Below are positions 6,386 through 8,772 of a stretch of DNA of 8,772 nucleotides, piece by piece (the first letter of the stretch is position 1; each line of letters begins with the position of its first letter). The stretch is from an uncultured Eubacteriales bacterium. GTDB taxonomy: Bacteria; Bacillota; Clostridia; Christensenellales; UBA1242. Location of the stretch: contig CARXKP010000044.1 of the NCBI GenBank assembly GCA_949096025.1, positions 1 to 8,772 of the forward strand, given 5' to 3'. The notes under the pieces are model-generated. The model was not told where the DNA came from. It saw only the letters and a list, made by a program, of their open reading frames with translations, and ran no database searches. The position numbers were made by a program, and so were the translations under genes.

Positions 6386-7503
6386 TTTATCTTGATAATG
6401 CTGCAACAACTAAAATGTTGGAAGAAGGAGCGGACTTATATAAAAAATATGCCTGCAATTCTTTTTTCAATCCTTCTGCTGGTTATGGAGAGGCAATTCA
6501 AATAAAAAAAGAACTTGATAATGTTAGAAAATCTATAATTGAAAAACTTGGTGCGGGAAAAGGTGATGTTATTTTTACAAGTGGGGCAACAGAAAGTAAT
6601 AATATTGCTATTATGGGAAGTAAACGAAATGGTAAATGTGAATATGTTTTCTCGATTGGTGGACATCCGAGTGTTTACAACGTTGCAAAAGAATTAGAAA
6701 GGCTTGGAAATATTGTTCATTTTGTGGGTTTGACAAAAGATGGAAAGGTGGATTGTGATGCTCTTTGTTCTTGTATTAATGATCATACTAGATTAATTTC
6801 TATAGAACAGATAAATAATGAAACTGGTGCAATAAATGATATAAAACAAATTTCTAGAATAAGAAATAAATATGCTCCACAAGCACTTCTTCATATAGAT
6901 GGTGTTCAAGCATTTTGTAAATTAGATACAACATTTATTGGAAATGATGTAGACTTCTATACCATTTCTGCTCATAAGTTTTATGGACCAAAAGGAGTTG
7001 GTGCACTTTTTGTTAGAAATTTAAATACAATTAAGTCTATTGTGTTTGGTGGTGGCCAAGAGAATGGTTATCGCTCTGGAACTGAAAATGTAGGTGGTAT
7101 AATTGCTATGGGGTTAGCCATTAAGCAAAATGAAACGGAATATGATTATAAATATGTAGCAAATCTAAAAGAGAAAATGATTGAAATACTTTCTAAAGAT
7201 GAGAATGTGAATATTGATAAAATTAATGGCAGTCCTTATATTTTAAGCGTTTGGTTTAATGGTGTGAATGGTGAAACGCTGATGAGAGCACTTGCTGAAA
7301 AAGGAGTTATAGTTAGTACGGGAAGTGCTTGTTCTGCTAAAAAGGTTGGGAATAGAGTTCTTGAAAATATTGGATTTACTAAAGATCAAATAAAGTCGCA
7401 TATAAGAATTTCATTCTGTTCTCAATTAAGTTTTGAAGATATAGATAAATCTGGGCAGATAATAATAGATGTATATAACGATATAAGAAAGAGGGTTTTA
7501 TGA
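6382..7503 (+). CDS. nifZ: Cysteine desulfurase, NifS/IscS family (NifZ-like partner of ThiI)
   Basis: This PLP enzyme turns cysteine into alanine and holds the sulfur as a persulfide on its active-site Cys. The 373-residue protein starts MIYLDNAATT, as the family does. Visible elements are GATESNN (68-74), His95 in GGHPSV, NNETG (145-149), HIDGVQA (171-177), Lys199 in SAHKFYG that should bind PLP, RSGTEN (231-236), and Cys317 in STGSACSAK. The start overlaps the pheT stop (ATGA); GGAG at 6368-6371 lies ten bases upstream. It overlaps thiI in the same way at 7500-7503. By analogy with the Bacillus subtilis NifZ-ThiI pair, its likely job is to pass sulfur to ThiI for tRNA 4-thiouridine. The symbol follows that pair and is an inference from context. 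No scaffold gene (iscU/sufU) is nearby, which argues against a dedicated Fe-S role, although a general sulfur donor role cannot be excluded. Confidence 0.93.
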   Translation: MIYLDNAATTKMLEEGADLYKKYACNSFFNPSAGYGEAIQIKKELDNVRKSIIEKLGAGKGDVIFTSGATESNNIAIMGSKRNGKCEYVFSIGGHPSVYNVAKELERLGNIVHFVGLTKDGKVDCDALCSCINDHTRLISIEQINNETGAINDIKQISRIRNKYAPQALLHIDGVQAFCKLDTTFIGNDVDFYTISAHKFYGPKGVGALFVRNLNTIKSIVFGGGQENGYRSGTENVGGIIAMGLAIKQNETEYDYKYVANLKEKMIEILSKDENVNIDKINGSPYILSVWFNGVNGETLMRALAEKGVIVSTGSACSAKKVGNRVLENIGFTKDQIKSHIRISFCSQLSFEDIDKSGQIIIDVYNDIRKRVL

Positions 7504-8660
7504 GAGTGATTTTGTTGCGTTTTGGAGAGTTGTATCTTAAAGGGCATAATAGAAATATATTTGAAAATACGCTTATTAATAATATAAAGAAGAAATTGGC
7601 GGGAGAAAAATTTTCTTTTTCTAAGACTTATGGTAGATATATAGTTTCGGGATACGATGAAAAAAATGAAGATAAAATTTTAGAATGTCTTCAACAAGTT
7701 TTTGGTCTTTATAGTTTAAGTAGAGCTATTGAAGTTGAAGCAACTGTTGAAGCGATAGAGAATATTGCGGATGAGATTGTTATTGGTGATTCTTCATTTA
7801 AGGTTTATGTTAAAAGGGCTGATAAAAAATTTCCTATTTCTTCAATGGAGTTTGCAAAAGAATTGGGTGGTATTATTTTAGATAACAATCCAAACGCGAG
7901 AGTGGATCTTTATAAACCGGAAGTGGAATTTAACGTAGATATTAGATTGAATGGGAAAGCGTATATTTACACAGAAACAATTAAGTGTCAAGGAGGATTG
8001 CCTTTAGGGACTGGTGGTAGAGGATTGCTATTGCTGTCTGGAGGTATTGATAGTCCGGTTGCTGGTTATCTTATTTCTAAAAGAGGAATAGAAATAGATG
8101 CATTACATTTTCATAGTCATCCTTATACATCTGAACTTGCCAAAGAAAAGGTGATTTCTCTTGCTAAAGAAATATCGCCTTATACAGGAGATATAAATTT
8201 GCATATTGTTTCATTTACAAAAGTTCAGGAGTGTCTGCATATGAATTGCTCTGAGCAGTATATGATTACTTTGATGAGAAGAATAATGATGCGGGTTGCT
8301 GAAAAGATATGTGAAAAATATTCGTTAGGTGCAATTATTACAGGTGAAAGTTTAGGACAAGTTGCAAGTCAGACTATGCAAAGTATGACGGTAACTGGAG
8401 AAGTTGTAAAAAAACTTCCTATATTTAGACCTTGTATTGCTCTTGACAAAGAGGATATAATTAAAATTGCTAATGAGATAGGGACTTATAATACATCTAT
8501 TCTTCCTTATGAAGATTGTTGCACAGTTTTTCTTCCTAAAAATCCAGTAATTAAACCAACACTAGAAAGATGTTTAAGAGAAGAAAATAAAATAAATGTA
8601 GAGGCCTTGGTAGAGGAATGTTTGCTGGGTGAAGAAATTATTAAAATAAATTTAAAATAA
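7500..8660 (+). CDS. thiI: tRNA 4-thiouridine synthase ThiI, without rhodanese domain
   Basis: ThiI adenylates U8 of tRNA and replaces its oxygen with sulfur from a cysteine desulfurase, giving s4U8. The 386-residue protein has an N-terminal ferredoxin-like region (RFGELYLKG, 7-15), a THUMP RNA-binding domain at about 60-165, and an ATP-pyrophosphatase domain. The PP-loop is SGGIDSP (180-186), after PLGTGGRGLLLL. GESLGQVASQT (282-292) and PYEDCCTVF (336-344) are ThiI signatures; Cys340 or Cys341 in DCC corresponds to the conserved catalytic Cys of the E. coli enzyme. E. coli ThiI is about 480 residues with a C-terminal rhodanese domain. Here the chain ends soon after the conserved core, as in many Firmicutes, so sulfur presumably comes directly from the desulfurase just upstream. 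The ATG overlaps that gene's stop (ATGA), with GAGGG at 7491-7495. It is the last gene of the operon. Confidence 0.95.
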   Translation: MRVILLRFGELYLKGHNRNIFENTLINNIKKKLAGEKFSFSKTYGRYIVSGYDEKNEDKILECLQQVFGLYSLSRAIEVEATVEAIENIADEIVIGDSSFKVYVKRADKKFPISSMEFAKELGGIILDNNPNARVDLYKPEVEFNVDIRLNGKAYIYTETIKCQGGLPLGTGGRGLLLLSGGIDSPVAGYLISKRGIEIDALHFHSHPYTSELAKEKVISLAKEISPYTGDINLHIVSFTKVQECLHMNCSEQYMITLMRRIMMRVAEKICEKYSLGAIITGESLGQVASQTMQSMTVTGEVVKKLPIFRPCIALDKEDIIKIANEIGTYNTSILPYEDCCTVFLPKNPVIKPTLERCLREENKINVEALVEECLLGEEIIKINLK

Positions 8661-8692
8661 ATAGCGGAATTAATTTTCTGCTATTTTTTTTT
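8659..8692 (+). terminator. Rho-independent terminator of the pheS-thiI operon
   Basis: An 11-bp stem pairs 8659-8669 with 8676-8686 (core ATAGCGGAA with TTCTGCTAT, one G-T pair), with loop TTAATT. A run of nine T (8684-8692) overlaps the end of the stem. It starts inside the thiI stop codon. It is the first unregulated terminator after the T-box, which supports a single four-gene transcript. Confidence 0.85.
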
Positions 8693-8772
8693 GTGTCAAT
8701 AACCTAGTTTAATTCATATCTAATCTAATGTCTAAAATTAATTTGTTATTGCATATTAATGATTAATTATAA
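8693..8772. other. A+T-rich intergenic end of window, no gene seen
   Basis: The last 80 bases hold no open frame of useful length, no tRNA-like pairing and no convincing promoter for a following plus-strand gene. A lone TTGACA on the minus strand (8699-8694) has no matching -10 and reads straight into the thiI terminator. Nothing is assigned here. Confidence 0.6.

Noticed and set aside
6436..6666. Minus-strand open frame inside the desulfurase gene
   Set aside because: It is antisense to the conserved GATESNN region; Asn-, Phe- and Ser-rich shadow sequence with no ribosome site.
6382..8660. Desulfurase plus PP-loop enzyme read as a DNA phosphorothioation (dnd-type) or defence system
   Set aside because: The PP-loop protein has THUMP, GESLGQVASQT and DCCTVF signatures of ThiI, and no dndC/D/E or nuclease genes are present; tRNA s4U synthesis explains the pair.
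8694..8699. TTGACA on the minus strand after the operon
   Set aside because: No -10 occurs at a suitable distance and it points into the thiI terminator and the antisense of thiI.

Overview
This window is a low-GC, standard-code bacterial chromosome segment, most likely from a Firmicutes-type (Bacillota) organism. The support is the strongly A+T-rich codon use, strong Shine-Dalgarno sites, hairpin-plus-T-run terminators, a T-box leader on pheS, and a NifS-type desulfurase paired with a ThiI that lacks a rhodanese domain. TGA is used as a stop (pheT, the desulfurase gene, the left-edge fragment), so a mycoplasma-type code does not apply. Genus cannot be judged from the sequence.

Layout, left to right. 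(1) 1-151 is the 3' end of an unrecognised gene closed by a strong terminator. (2) asnS (260-1642, +) is monocistronic, with its own extended -10 promoter and no T-box. (3) A symmetric hairpin at 1644-1669 lies between asnS and a converging RluA-type pseudouridine synthase gene (1668-2549, -). That gene has no ribosome binding site and may be leaderless. (4) A divergent intergenic region carries a near-consensus promoter (2602-2629) and a complete T-box leader (about 2636-2890) with specifier codon TTC (Phe). (5) The four-gene operon pheS-pheT-desulfurase-thiI (2918-8660, +) has no visible internal terminator. Both of its last two junctions are ATGA overlaps. (6) A terminator at 8659-8692 closes the operon, followed by 80 bases with nothing recognisable.

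The common theme is tRNA function and RNA modification: charging with Asn and Phe, a pseudouridine synthase, and the sulfur donor plus ThiI enzyme that make 4-thiouridine at position 8 of tRNA. The most notable inference is that the Phe-responsive T-box sits upstream of all four genes. Uncharged tRNA-Phe should therefore raise PheRS and the s4U machinery together. No wholly new system, mobile element, CRISPR array, tRNA or rRNA gene is visible. The individual genes belong to well-known families, and the interest lies in how they are arranged and regulated.
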